A stretch of DNA of 64,000 nt. Source: JAWKZG01 sp041396125 (GTDB lineage Bacteria > Pseudomonadota > Gammaproteobacteria > Competibacterales > Competibacteraceae). Location: positions 124,001 through 188,000 of the forward strand of contig JAWKZG010000005.1 of the NCBI GenBank assembly GCA_041396125.1, in the 5' to 3' direction. Positions 24,999 to 34,243 of the stretch are shown in pieces. The translations under genes and the position numbers were made by a program. The first letter of the stretch is position 1, and each line of letters begins with the position of its first letter. Below the pieces are notes generated by a model that saw nothing but the letters and a program-made list of their open reading frames with translations, did no database searches and had not been told where the DNA came from.

Positions 24999-26917
24999 TG
25001 ACACAGATCCCGGACCAAGCCGCTCAGACAGCAACAGCGCAGGATATAGATCAGTATCTCAAAATCCACGAGCACAAGGATCTACTCCGCTTCATTACCT
25101 GCGGCAGCGTAGACGATGGCAAAAGCACCCTGATCGGGCGTTTGCTCTACGAATCAAAAATGCTGTTCGAAGATCAGCTTGCCACTCTTGAGGCTGATTC
25201 CAAAAAAATAGGTACACAGGGCGGTGCGCTGGATTTTGCACTGCTGGTGGACGGACTGGCAGCCGAGCGCGAACAAGGCATTACCATCGATGTCGCTTAC
25301 CGTTTTTTCGCCACCGAGAAACGTAAATTTATTGTTGCCGACACGCCGGGCCATGAGCAGTACACCCGGAATATGGTCACCGGCGCGTCAACCGCTGCGG
25401 TCGCGATCATACTGATTGATGCCCGCAAAGGTGTGCTGATCCAGACCCGCCGGCACAGTTATCTGGTTGCGCTGCTGGGTATCCGTAAAATTGTCCTGGC
25501 TATCAACAAACTGGACATGGTGGATTACGATCAGAGCGTGTTCGAGCAGATCGAGGAAGAGTATCGCGCTTTTGCCCATCAGATCGGTCTGGACGATATC
25601 ACCTGCATTCCCTTATCGGCGCTGCAGGGGGATAACGTCATTGCCCCCAGCCCGATAAATACGCCCTGGTATCATGGCCCTACCCTGCTCGGCTACCTGG
25701 AAACCGTTACCGTTGACGATGACGCCGCCAGCCGCCCGTTTCGCATGCCGGTACAATGGGTAAATCGCCCCAACCTGGATTTTCGCGGTTACTCGGGCCG
25801 GATTGTGGGTGGTGCGGTGCGCCCCGGCGATCGCCTGCGCATCCTGCCGGCCGGCAAGGAAAGCACTGTGGCGCGTATCGTTACCCAGGATGGCGATCTC
25901 GATCTCGCGGTGGCCGGCCAGTCCGTCACCCTGACCCTGAACGACGAGATCGATATCAGTCGCGGCGATGTCTTGGCGACCATCGATGCACCGCCGCTGG
26001 TCGCCGACCAGTTCGAGGCTCATATCATCTGGATGAGCGAAGAGCCGATGCTGCCGGGTCGGCCCTATCTGCTGAAACTGGGTGCCACAACGGTGGCTGC
26101 AACTCTGGCTGCGCCGAAGTACCAGGTTAATATCAATACCCTGGAACAACTGGCAGCAAAAACGCTGGAACTGAATGAAATCGGCGTCTGTAACCTGACC
26201 GTAAACCGCGCTATTCCGTTTGATCCTTATGCAGAAAACCGTGATATGGGCGGGTTTATCCTGATCGATCGAATCAGTAATACCACGGTCGGTGCAGGCC
26301 TGCTGAACTTCGCCCTGCGCCGCTCACAGAATATTCACTGGCAAGCCATCGAGATTAACAAACAGGCCCACGCTGCACTGAAAGGGCAAAAACCCTGTGT
26401 AGTCTGGTTTACCGGTCTGTCCGGTTCGGGTAAATCGACCATCGCTAATCTGGTGGAAAAACAACTGCACGCCCTGGGTCGGCACACCTACCTGCTGGAT
26501 GGTGACAATGTGCGCCACGGCCTGAACAAGGATCTGGGCTTCACCGAAGCCGACCGGGTGGAGAATATCCGCCGTATCGCCGAAGTCGCCAAGCTGATGG
26601 TCGATGCCGGATTGATTGTACTGACCTCGTTTATCTCGCCCTTTCGGGCCGAGCGACGGATGGCGCGCGATATTCTGGAAACAGGCGAATTCTGCGAAGT
26701 TTTCGTCGACACACCACTGGCTGTTGCCGAACAACGCGACCCGAAAGGGTTATACAAAAAAGCCCGCCGTGGCGAATTGAAAAACTTCACCGGTATCGAC
26801 TCGCCCTACGAAGCGCCGGAGGCCCCTGAAATCCACATTGACACCACCCAGCTTACATCTGAAGCCGCTGCTGAACAGATCGTAGCGCGGCTGCAGAGCA
26901 TGGGCGTACTCGATTAA
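24998..26917 (+). CDS. cysNC: Bifunctional sulfate adenylyltransferase subunit 1 / adenylylsulfate kinase
   Basis: A 639-residue fusion. The N-terminal part (about 25-450) is the CysN GTPase that drives APS formation: G1 GSVDDGKST (36-44), DTPGHEQYTRNM (G3), NKLDMVD (G4), then beta-barrel domains. The C-terminal part (about 462-639) is APS kinase CysC: P-loop GLSGSGKST (about 472-480), LLDGDNVRHGLNKDLGF, FISPFRAERRMAR and DPKGLYKKARRGELKNFTGIDSPYEAP. It makes PAPS from APS. The NC fusion with a separate cysD upstream is common in proteobacteria. Confidence 0.96.
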   Translation: MTQIPDQAAQTATAQDIDQYLKIHEHKDLLRFITCGSVDDGKSTLIGRLLYESKMLFEDQLATLEADSKKIGTQGGALDFALLVDGLAAEREQGITIDVAYRFFATEKRKFIVADTPGHEQYTRNMVTGASTAAVAIILIDARKGVLIQTRRHSYLVALLGIRKIVLAINKLDMVDYDQSVFEQIEEEYRAFAHQIGLDDITCIPLSALQGDNVIAPSPINTPWYHGPTLLGYLETVTVDDDAASRPFRMPVQWVNRPNLDFRGYSGRIVGGAVRPGDRLRILPAGKESTVARIVTQDGDLDLAVAGQSVTLTLNDEIDISRGDVLATIDAPPLVADQFEAHIIWMSEEPMLPGRPYLLKLGATTVAATLAAPKYQVNINTLEQLAAKTLELNEIGVCNLTVNRAIPFDPYAENRDMGGFILIDRISNTTVGAGLLNFALRRSQNIHWQAIEINKQAHAALKGQKPCVVWFTGLSGSGKSTIANLVEKQLHALGRHTYLLDGDNVRHGLNKDLGFTEADRVENIRRIAEVAKLMVDAGLIVLTSFISPFRAERRMARDILETGEFCEVFVDTPLAVAEQRDPKGLYKKARRGELKNFTGIDSPYEAPEAPEIHIDTTQLTSEAAAEQIVARLQSMGVLD

Positions 26918-26943
26918 ATGCACCTGAATATGAGTCTTTGCTG

Positions 26944-28107
26944 ATGCAGCTACCCGCTCCCGATGATTACCAGGACCTGCGCGATGCCTTGCGCGATCTA
27001 TGCCGCCGCTATCCCGACGAATACTGGCGTACTAACGACCGCGAACAGGGCTATCCCGAGGCGTTTGTCGCTGAACTGACCCAGGCCGGCTGGATGGCGG
27101 CCCTGATTCCGCAGGAATATGGCGGCTCCGGTCTGGGTCTGGCCGAAGCCTCGGTGATCATGGAAGAGATCAACCGCAACGGTGGCAATGCCGGCTTCTG
27201 CCACGGCCAGATGTATAATATGAACACATTGTTGCGCAATGGCTCGGACGCGCAGAAAAGCACTTATCTGCCCAAAATCGCGTCGGGTGAATTACGCCTG
27301 CAAGCCATGGGCGTCACCGAGCCCAGTACCGGCACCGACACCACCAAGCTTAAAACCACAGCGGTAAAAAAAGGCGACCGCTATATTATTAACGGCCAGA
27401 AAGTCTGGATATCACGGGTACAGCACTCGGAACTGATGATTCTGCTGGCACGCACCACCCCACTGGCTAAGGTCAAGAAAAAATCCCAGGGCATGTCAGT
27501 ATTTCTGGTCGATCTGCGGGACGCTATCGGCAATGGTTTGACCGTGCAACCGATTGCCAATATGGTCGGCCACGAAACCAACGAGTTATTTTTCGACAAT
27601 CTTGAAATTCCCGCTGAAAACCTGATTGGCGAAGAAGGCCAGGGCTTTAAATATATTCTGGACGGGCTTAACGCCGAGCGGGTTCTTATTGCCGCCGAAT
27701 GCATCGGCGATGGTTACTGGTTTACCGAACGGGCGGTCAATTACGCTAATCAGCGCATCGTGTTTGATCGCCCTATCGGCCAGAACCAGGGGGTTCAGTT
27801 CCCGATTGCCGAAACCTACGTGGAAATCGAAGCAGCCAATCTGATGCGCTTCACAGCCTGCCAGCTGTTCGATGCCCGACAAGCCTGCGGGGCACAAGCC
27901 AATATGGCCAAATACCTGGCGGCCAAAGCCTCCTGGGAAGCTGCCAATGTCTGTCTGCAAACCCATGGCGGATTCGGTTTCGCCCATGAGTACGATATCG
28001 AACGCAAGTTTCGCGAAACCCGGCTGTATCAGGTGGCACCCATTTCAACCAACCTGATTCTGTCCTATATTGCCGAACATGTGCTGGGCCTGCCCAGATC
28101 GTTTTAA
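26944..28107 (+). CDS. Acyl-CoA dehydrogenase
   Basis: FAD-dependent acyl-CoA dehydrogenase of 387 residues, oxidising a CoA thioester and passing electrons to electron-transfer flavoprotein. Family motifs: LIPQEYGGSGLGLAEASVIMEEI, AMGVTEPSTGTDTTKLKTTA (signature 1), YIINGQKVWISR, GHETNELFFDNLEIPAENLIGEEGQGFKYILDGLNAERV, QTHGGFGFAHEYDIERKFRETRLYQVAPIS (signature 2). The frame opens with a TTG at 26938, but the ATG at 26944 gives a normal N-terminus; neither has a good SD. It follows cysNC by 26 bases. The substrate is not evident. Confidence 0.88.
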   Translation: MQLPAPDDYQDLRDALRDLCRRYPDEYWRTNDREQGYPEAFVAELTQAGWMAALIPQEYGGSGLGLAEASVIMEEINRNGGNAGFCHGQMYNMNTLLRNGSDAQKSTYLPKIASGELRLQAMGVTEPSTGTDTTKLKTTAVKKGDRYIINGQKVWISRVQHSELMILLARTTPLAKVKKKSQGMSVFLVDLRDAIGNGLTVQPIANMVGHETNELFFDNLEIPAENLIGEEGQGFKYILDGLNAERVLIAAECIGDGYWFTERAVNYANQRIVFDRPIGQNQGVQFPIAETYVEIEAANLMRFTACQLFDARQACGAQANMAKYLAAKASWEAANVCLQTHGGFGFAHEYDIERKFRETRLYQVAPISTNLILSYIAEHVLGLPRSF

Positions 28108-28227
28108 GCCCTCGCCTAAACTCCAGTACTCATACCAATGCAGAATCAATCTAATATTTACTTTGTTTGAAAGCGGCTTGGTGTCATTTTTACAGCACTG
28201 TTTGGAAGGGTTATTGTGGCCTACCCG

Positions 28228-30270
28228 TTAAATATCCTTGCAAAGTCTTAAGGCATCATAAATTGCCGCATGAATATTGCGCGAGGACACTGCATCACCA
28301 AGACGATAAAGCTGGTACTGACCTTGCGGATTACGCTGCACCGCCTGCGCCTGACCACGAATCAGCGCCCGGTAATCCACCTCGCCACCGTTGCTTGAAG
28401 CGGGTTTCAGTTCAAAGTAGATCTCGTCCAGCGGCAAGGTGCCGTGCTCAACAACAATCTGATCGACCAGGCGTTCTTCCTGTGCATCGATATAGTCACT
28501 GCCAATGATCGCCGCCAATTGATTGCCCTCGCGGCGCGCACCGATCAGACGCCGATTAATGGTTATCCGTACACCGCGACGCTGGAAAACCTGGGCATAG
28601 GGGACATGATTCAGCCCTCCCATTTCCGGTGCGAAGAAGCGCTCGGGGCTGACAATTTCAAGCGTTGAGCCGGCTTCAGCAAGATATTCCGCCGCCTGCA
28701 TACCCTGATGACCGCCGTTGTCATCAAACAGCAACACATTCGAGCCGGGTTTCGCGTCGCCCGATAAAATATCCCAACTGGACACGACCAGCTCATTACC
28801 TTGTGTCAGAATGTCCGTATTGGGCAGGCCGCCGGTGGCAATCAGCACCACATCCGGCTTTTCGGCCAGCACCTCGGCCCCCTCAGCCAGCGTATTGAAG
28901 CGTATCTCCACACCCAGCGCAGCACAGCGTTCCAGACGCCAGTCGATGATACCGATCAGCTCTGCCCGACGTTTGCTGCGGGCTGCCAGACGCACCTGCC
29001 CGCCGGCCTGATCAGCCGCTTCGAACAGGATCACCTGATGACCCCGCTCGGCACTGACCCGGGCCGCCTCCAGACCGGCCGGCCCGGCACCGACGATAAC
29101 GATTTTCCGCGCCTGCCCGGTGCTCCGCCGGATGATATGCGGCATGGTGGCTTCGCGGCCGGTGGCAGGATTATGAATGCACAGCGCTTCATGCCCTTCG
29201 TAGATGCGATCCAGGCAATAGGTCGCTCCCACGCAGGGGCGGATTTCGGCCTCGCGGCCCTCGCCGATCTTTTTCGCAATATGCGGGTCAGCGATATGCG
29301 CACGAGTCATGCCGACCATATCGAGCTTGCCCTCGGCTATCGCATGCCGGGCGGTGGCAACATCGTTGATACGAGCGGCGTGAAACACCGGGAACTGGGT
29401 TGCAGCACGCACTTCACCGGTAAAATCCAGATGTGGCGCCGCCGGCATGCCTTGAATGGGAATGACTTTGGACAGCGCGGCATCGGTTTCAATATGACCT
29501 TTGATCAGATTCAGGAAATCGATTTTCCCATCGGCGACCAGGCGCTGCGCAATCTCGACCCCTTCCTCCCGACTCAGGCCTTTGCTCCAGTCTTCATCGG
29601 CCACCATACGGACACCAACGATAAACTCCGTACCGACAGCGGCGCGGATCGCATCCAGTACCCGGCGGGTAAAACGCAGCCGGTTATCCAGCGAGCCATT
29701 GTATTCATCATCGCGCTGATTGGTGGCCGGTGACCAGAAGCCATCCAGCAGATGCCCGTAGGCTTCCAGTTCGATGCCGTCCAGTCCGGCCGCCTGCATA
29801 CGGCTGGCCGCTGCGGCATAGTCACGCACGATACGATCCAGATCCCAGTCTTCGGCGGTTTTCGGAAAAGAGCGATGAGCCGGTTCACGAATCGGTGACG
29901 GTGCCAGTACCGGCAGCCAGTCCGCTTTGTTCCAGTTGGTGCGCCGCCCCAGATGAGTGATCTGAATCATCACTGCTGTGCCGTAGTCATGGCACTCGTC
30001 GGCCAGGTCTTTCAGCCAGGGGACAATCTCGTCTTTATAGGCATACAGATTACCGAACGCTGCTGGCGAATCTTCTGACACCACGGCAGAACCTGCTGTC
30101 ATGGTCAGCGCAATACCGCCTTTGGCTTTTTCGACATGGTACAAGCGGTAACGCTGCTTCGGCATGCCCTCCTCGGAATAGGCAGGTTCATGCGAGGTTG
30201 ACATGATGCGGTTTCTGAGCGTCAGATGTTTAAGCTGAAAAGGCTGTAACAGCGGATCTTTACGAGTCAT
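28228..30270 (-). CDS. FMN/Fe-S/FAD oxidoreductase of the DgcA/trimethylamine dehydrogenase type
   Basis: A 680-residue flavoenzyme: an old-yellow-enzyme TIM barrel (about 1-340) with FMN, an iron-sulfur linker, and an FAD/NAD-binding half (about 388-680, VIVGAGPAGLEAARVSAERG). This layout is shared by trimethylamine dehydrogenase, dimethylglycine demethylase DgcA and N-methylproline demethylase, which strip methyl groups from amines. The Fe-S segment at 346-364 is CVGATYC then C: compared with trimethylamine dehydrogenase the second cysteine is alanine (349). It is followed by an MttB-family gene on the same strand, supporting methylated-amine use. Related 2,4-dienoyl-CoA reductases are an alternative. 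Confidence 0.82.
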   Translation of the reverse strand: MTRKDPLLQPFQLKHLTLRNRIMSTSHEPAYSEEGMPKQRYRLYHVEKAKGGIALTMTAGSAVVSEDSPAAFGNLYAYKDEIVPWLKDLADECHDYGTAVMIQITHLGRRTNWNKADWLPVLAPSPIREPAHRSFPKTAEDWDLDRIVRDYAAAASRMQAAGLDGIELEAYGHLLDGFWSPATNQRDDEYNGSLDNRLRFTRRVLDAIRAAVGTEFIVGVRMVADEDWSKGLSREEGVEIAQRLVADGKIDFLNLIKGHIETDAALSKVIPIQGMPAAPHLDFTGEVRAATQFPVFHAARINDVATARHAIAEGKLDMVGMTRAHIADPHIAKKIGEGREAEIRPCVGATYCLDRIYEGHEALCIHNPATGREATMPHIIRRSTGQARKIVIVGAGPAGLEAARVSAERGHQVILFEAADQAGGQVRLAARSKRRAELIGIIDWRLERCAALGVEIRFNTLAEGAEVLAEKPDVVLIATGGLPNTDILTQGNELVVSSWDILSGDAKPGSNVLLFDDNGGHQGMQAAEYLAEAGSTLEIVSPERFFAPEMGGLNHVPYAQVFQRRGVRITINRRLIGARREGNQLAAIIGSDYIDAQEERLVDQIVVEHGTLPLDEIYFELKPASSNGGEVDYRALIRGQAQAVQRNPQGQYQLYRLGDAVSSRNIHAAIYDALRLCKDI

Positions 30271-30366
30271 GATTCATCTCAGATCAAAAGTCGGTTCAGA
30301 GGCAGCCACCGGAACAGGCCGCTCTCGGTTATATTAATATTATCCCGCCTAATGCTACAGCACAGC

Positions 30367-31911
30367 CTAATACCAGGCATCGTCCATAGCGGCTTTCTTT
30401 TTGCCGATATACTCACGCAATGCCTCGTCCACGGCCTCGTCCATAGGCGGCGCCTGATATTCCGCCAATAGTTTTTTCCAGCGTTTATTGGCGCGACTCA
30501 TGCTGTTTTCCGAACCGTTTTCGGTCCATTGCTCGAACGAGTCGTTATCGGACAGATCGGAATCCCAGAAGGCGGTTTCGTAATTGGCCATGGTATGAGC
30601 GCAGCCAAAGAAGTGGTTGCCAGGCCCCACTTCGTGGAAAGCATCCAGCGCCAGTGCATTATCGTCGACCGCAATACCCGCCAGATAAGTATGCAGCGCG
30701 CCGCAAAGATCCGCATCCATGACGAATTTTTCGTAACTCATCGATAACAGTCCATCCAGAAAACCGGCCGAATGCAGAATAAAATTCGCGCCACACTGAA
30801 TCGCAGCCAGCATCGACATCGTGCTTTCCTGCATGGCCTGACCATCCGGCAGTTTGGACGTCGTGAACGAACCCGAACAGCGCAGCGGCAGATTCAGCCG
30901 GCGGGCCAGTTGCCCGATCACCAGGGAGCCGAGTGCCGGTTCCGGTGTGCCGAAGGTCGGTGCACCCGAACGCAAGGACATCGAGGAGAGAAAATTGCCG
31001 AAAATCACGGGGGCGCCGGGCCGCTCAAGCTGGGTTAATGCGCAACCTACCATGGTCTCGGCCAGTGCCTGGGCAATTGCCCCGGCGCTGGTAACCGGCC
31101 CCATCGCCCCGCCCAGAATAAAGGGCACAACGACCGCCGCCTGATTGGCACGGGCATAGGCACGAGCGGCCTGAGTCATGACACCATCCCAGACCAGCGG
31201 CGAATTGACATTGACATTACCCAGGATCACACACTGCTGTTCGACAACATCCGGGCCGAACAGAATCCGGCACATCTCAATAGAGTCTTCCGCCCGCTCT
31301 GGCGCTGTCACCGACCCCATGAAGGCTTTGTCGGAATAACGCATGTGCGCATATACCATATCCAGATGGCGCTTGTTGACCGGTATATCGACCGGCTCGC
31401 AGATCGTACCGCCGGAGTGATGCAACCACGGTATCTGATAGGCCAGCCGGATAAAATTCTGAAAATCATCCAAAGTGCCATAACGGCGGCCCTTATCCAG
31501 ATCCATCACAAACGGCGAGCCGTAAGCAGGCGACATGACTACACTATTGCCACCGATTTTCACGGACCGGGCGGGATTACGGGCATGCTGTATGAACGCT
31601 GCCGGCGCGGTCTTCAGCACCTCGCGTACCAGACCGGGCGGGAAGCGCACCCGCACACCATCGACCTCGGCTCCGGCTGCGCGCCATAACCGGATAGCCT
31701 CGTCATCGCCGCGAAACTCGATCCCGACTTCAGCCAGAATGCGGTCGGCCGTCTGTTCGATGCGCAGCAGGCCTTCCTCGGACAGAATCTCGTAACAGGG
31801 AATTTGCCGGGTAATATATGCGGGGGCCTGCGGGGCGCTGTGCTGACGACGCTGGGCACGTTTATCGGCTTGCCCGGAACGAGTCCGGCGGCGACTGGTG
31901 GTAGTAGTCAT
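30367..31911 (-). CDS. MttB-family methyltransferase, non-pyrrolysine
   Basis: A 514-residue member of the trimethylamine methyltransferase MttB superfamily (COG5598). It lacks an in-frame amber codon, so it belongs to the pyrrolysine-free branch whose studied members demethylate glycine betaine, proline betaine or carnitine by transfer to a corrinoid protein. Visible features: ILAEVGIEFRGDDEAIRLWR (about 60), SPAYGSPFVMDLDKGRRYGT, FGNVNVNSPLVWD, FGTPEPALGSLVIGQLARRLNLP and EVGPGNHFFGCAHTM. ATG 31911 behind TTTGGAG is preferred to the TTG at 31923. No corrinoid protein gene is in the window. Expressed with the flavoenzyme and divergent from a LysR gene. Confidence 0.85.
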   Translation of the reverse strand: MTTTTSRRRTRSGQADKRAQRRQHSAPQAPAYITRQIPCYEILSEEGLLRIEQTADRILAEVGIEFRGDDEAIRLWRAAGAEVDGVRVRFPPGLVREVLKTAPAAFIQHARNPARSVKIGGNSVVMSPAYGSPFVMDLDKGRRYGTLDDFQNFIRLAYQIPWLHHSGGTICEPVDIPVNKRHLDMVYAHMRYSDKAFMGSVTAPERAEDSIEMCRILFGPDVVEQQCVILGNVNVNSPLVWDGVMTQAARAYARANQAAVVVPFILGGAMGPVTSAGAIAQALAETMVGCALTQLERPGAPVIFGNFLSSMSLRSGAPTFGTPEPALGSLVIGQLARRLNLPLRCSGSFTTSKLPDGQAMQESTMSMLAAIQCGANFILHSAGFLDGLLSMSYEKFVMDADLCGALHTYLAGIAVDDNALALDAFHEVGPGNHFFGCAHTMANYETAFWDSDLSDNDSFEQWTENGSENSMSRANKRWKKLLAEYQAPPMDEAVDEALREYIGKKKAAMDDAWY

Positions 31912-31967
31912 AGCGGTCTCCAAACAGTAATCATCGTGCTATCGTTATGATGTATGCGTGTAGATTG

Positions 31968-31980
31968 TAGCGATCCGCTA
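31968..31980. promoter_or_regulatory. Candidate LysR operator between mttB-like and lysR genes
   Basis: TAGCG-ATC-CGCTA is a perfect 5-bp dyad in the 117-base divergent region between the MttB-family gene and the LysR gene. A second imperfect dyad (ATCAT...ATGAT) lies near 31931-31952. LysR regulators usually bind such dyads in divergent promoters. Assignment is by position only. Confidence 0.3.
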
Positions 31981-32028
31981 AGCGTTTGTGATCCAGATAA
32001 AAAATCATGGATGCTATAAAATCAGTTT

Positions 32029-32955
32029 ATGGCTAACTGGCGTGCTGTTCTACCTTCCGCGAATGTGCTGCTGATCTTCGAAGCGGCTGCTCGCTGCCTG
32101 AGTTTTTCCCGTGCGGCAGAACAACTTGGCGTCAGCCAGCCAGCCGTCAGTCACGCGGTCAAACAACTGGAACAGCAGCTTGGCGTGCGCCTGTTCGAGC
32201 GCCAGCACCGGGGCGTGGGGCTGACTACGGCAGGGCAGCAATTTTATCAGGATGTCGCAACCGGGCTTGAACACATCTACCGCGCCGCTTATGAATTAAA
32301 ACAAGCCCATAATACGAGCCGGGTCACACTGTCGGTGTCGACCGCTTTTGCCACCCACTGGCTTTTGCCACGCGTGACGCGCTTCAAACAGCTTTATCCA
32401 GCTATCGAACTGCGCTGCCTGACAACCGATACCGACACCGAATTGCAACAGGAAGGAGTGGATTTGCGTATCCCGCTGGGCGGGGGCGACTGGCCGCGTT
32501 ATGACCGCTGGTATTTCACCGACGAGGCGGTCGTGGTGGTAGGTAGCCCTGCATATCTACAGCGGGCAGGTGGGCTGCAACAACCGGCCGATCTGCTGCA
32601 CGAAACCCTGCTGCATCTGGAAGCCAATTACCCGCAACGCCTGGACTGGACCAGCTGGCTGCAGCACTATGGTGTTATGTTGCCGCGCGGCAGCCGGCAG
32701 TTTACGTTCAATGATTACTCCATCGTGATCCAGGCAGCGCTGGAAGGCCAGGGCCTGGCGTTAGGCTGGCTGCATATCATTGGCCCCTTGCTGGCGGAAG
32801 GCCGTTTATTGCAGGCCTTGCCGGAAATACTGATTACCGATAATCCGTTTTATATCCTGGCTCCCAGCAATAGTCCGCTCAGCCCGGCGGCGGAATGTCT
32901 GCGCGACTGGCTGATCACGGAAATCAAAACGGCGAATGATGCCAGGTGCCAATGA
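32029..32955 (+). CDS. LysR-family transcriptional regulator (GcvA-like)
   Basis: A 308-residue LysR regulator: N-terminal winged helix-turn-helix (LIFEAAARCLSFSRAAEQLGVSQPAVSHAVKQLEQQLGVRLFER, about 14-57) and a periplasmic-binding-fold effector domain (about 90-300). The string LRIPLGGGDWP with neighbouring residues is like the GcvA group. It is divergent from the MttB-family gene with 117 bases between starts, so it is the probable regulator of the methylated-amine genes; the inducer would then be an amine or betaine, which is inference. No SD is obvious before the ATG. Confidence 0.88.
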   Translation: MANWRAVLPSANVLLIFEAAARCLSFSRAAEQLGVSQPAVSHAVKQLEQQLGVRLFERQHRGVGLTTAGQQFYQDVATGLEHIYRAAYELKQAHNTSRVTLSVSTAFATHWLLPRVTRFKQLYPAIELRCLTTDTDTELQQEGVDLRIPLGGGDWPRYDRWYFTDEAVVVVGSPAYLQRAGGLQQPADLLHETLLHLEANYPQRLDWTSWLQHYGVMLPRGSRQFTFNDYSIVIQAALEGQGLALGWLHIIGPLLAEGRLLQALPEILITDNPFYILAPSNSPLSPAAECLRDWLITEIKTANDARCQ

Positions 32956-32981
32956 TCGCATCGGTTATCGAGCACGTCTAT

Positions 32982-33707
32982 CTAGTAGGTCGCCCGACCG
33001 CCGGATAAATCGAAACAGGCGCCGGTGTTAAAGCTGATCGCATCCGATACCAACCAGGCAGTCATCTGGGCGGCCTCCTCGACCGTGCCCAGGCGTTGCA
33101 TCGGACTTTTGTCGATCATGGTCTGGACATGCGCCGGACTCATCTGCTGCAGGATATCGGTTTTGATAGCTGCCGGCGCAATGCAATTTACCAGCACCCC
33201 AGTCTGCGCCAGTTCTTTACCCAGCGATTTGGTCAGCGCAATAACACCGGCTTTGGCGGCACTGTAGGCAGAGGCATTCGGCGTGCCTTCCTTACCGGCC
33301 AGAGAAGCCATATTGACGATGCGGCCATAACCTCTGTCGACCATAGATGGCACCAGCGCCCGACAGCAATGAAACACCCCGACCAGATCGATCTCGACAA
33401 TTCGCTGCCACTCGACTGGATCGTACTCGGCCAGCGGCACTGTCGAACCGGCAATACCAGCATTATTGACCAGAATATCGACCCGGTCATAGCGCTCGAC
33501 AGCAGCCTGTGCAGCCTGTGCAACCGCCGCGCAGTCAGTGACATCGAGCGATACCTGACCGGCACAGTTCAGATCATCGGCAGCGGCCATATCCCATACC
33601 TCGACCCGGGCACCACAGGCGCTCAATAATTCCGTGATGGCGCGACCGATACCTTGCGCACCACCAGTGACCACAGCAATCCGCTGATCAAGATCGATAT
33701 TGTTCAT
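32982..33707 (-). CDS. Short-chain dehydrogenase/reductase
   Basis: A 241-residue classical SDR with NAD(P)-binding TGGAQGIG (15-22), NNAG (about 86-89), and a catalytic Ser with YSAAKAG (Y-x3-K, about 146-152). Annotated relatives include 3-oxoacyl-ACP reductase FabG-like and sugar or hydroxyacyl dehydrogenases; the acidic residue after the second strand (VEVWDMAAAD) favours NAD over NADP. The gene is convergent with the LysR gene and outside any obvious operon. The substrate is unknown. Confidence 0.8.
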   Translation of the reverse strand: MNNIDLDQRIAVVTGGAQGIGRAITELLSACGARVEVWDMAAADDLNCAGQVSLDVTDCAAVAQAAQAAVERYDRVDILVNNAGIAGSTVPLAEYDPVEWQRIVEIDLVGVFHCCRALVPSMVDRGYGRIVNMASLAGKEGTPNASAYSAAKAGVIALTKSLGKELAQTGVLVNCIAPAAIKTDILQQMSPAHVQTMIDKSPMQRLGTVEEAAQMTAWLVSDAISFNTGACFDLSGGRATY

Positions 33708-33820
33708 AACATTCCCCTTCGGTTTTAAAAAAAATTCTGGCGAAAAGATGCAACTACCAGCGCTCAGGGCTGGGTTATTATTGATAGTTTACTGTTTTGC
33801 GTCCAAGCCCAGGAGGCGGC

Positions 33821-34243
33821 ATGAGCCAGGCCGAGAATTGTATTTTCTGTAAAATTGCACGCGCAGAAGCGCCTGCCGTAAAAATTTTTGAGGATGAACA
33901 CACCCTTGCTTTTATGGATATTTATCCCGCTTCAGATGGGCATGCACTGGTCATCAGTAAAGCACATTATAAAAATCTGTTCGATATGAACCCGGCATTA
34001 CTGACAGCAGTCAGCCTGACCACCCAGAAAGTGGGTTGGGCCATTTTACGAGCGCTGAATCCTGACGGCCTGCGGGTCATGCAATTCAATGGTGCCAGCG
34101 CGGGTCAGACAGTCTTTCATTATCATGTCCATCTGCGCCCGACGTATAGCGGACAGGATATACGCAGCCATGGCCGCGAGCTGCCTGATCGCGATCATAT
34201 CAAGGATCTGGCCACTAAAATCCGTGCGGAGTTGGGCAATTGA
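33821..34243 (+). CDS. HIT-family nucleotide hydrolase/transferase
   Basis: A 140-residue histidine-triad protein. ATG 33821 has an excellent AGGAGG and is preferred over the upstream in-frame GTG at 33797. Motifs: CIFCKIARAEAPAVKIFEDEHTLAFMDIYP at the N-terminus, HALVISKAHYKNLFDM, and the catalytic triad FHYHVHLRPTY (His-x-His-x-His). Bacterial members cleave purine nucleoside phosphoramidates or AMP-linked substrates. Its stop overlaps the TTG start of the next gene, so the two are coupled. Confidence 0.9.
   Translation: MSQAENCIFCKIARAEAPAVKIFEDEHTLAFMDIYPASDGHALVISKAHYKNLFDMNPALLTAVSLTTQKVGWAILRALNPDGLRVMQFNGASAGQTVFHYHVHLRPTYSGQDIRSHGRELPDRDHIKDLATKIRAELGN

Noticed and set aside
24546..26149. 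Long minus-strand ORFs opposite cysD/cysNC
   Set aside because: Mirror frames of highly conserved plus-strand genes; no start signals.
28801..29733. 310-residue plus-strand ORF opposite the flavoenzyme gene
   Set aside because: Reverse of conserved coding sequence; composition typical of an antisense frame.
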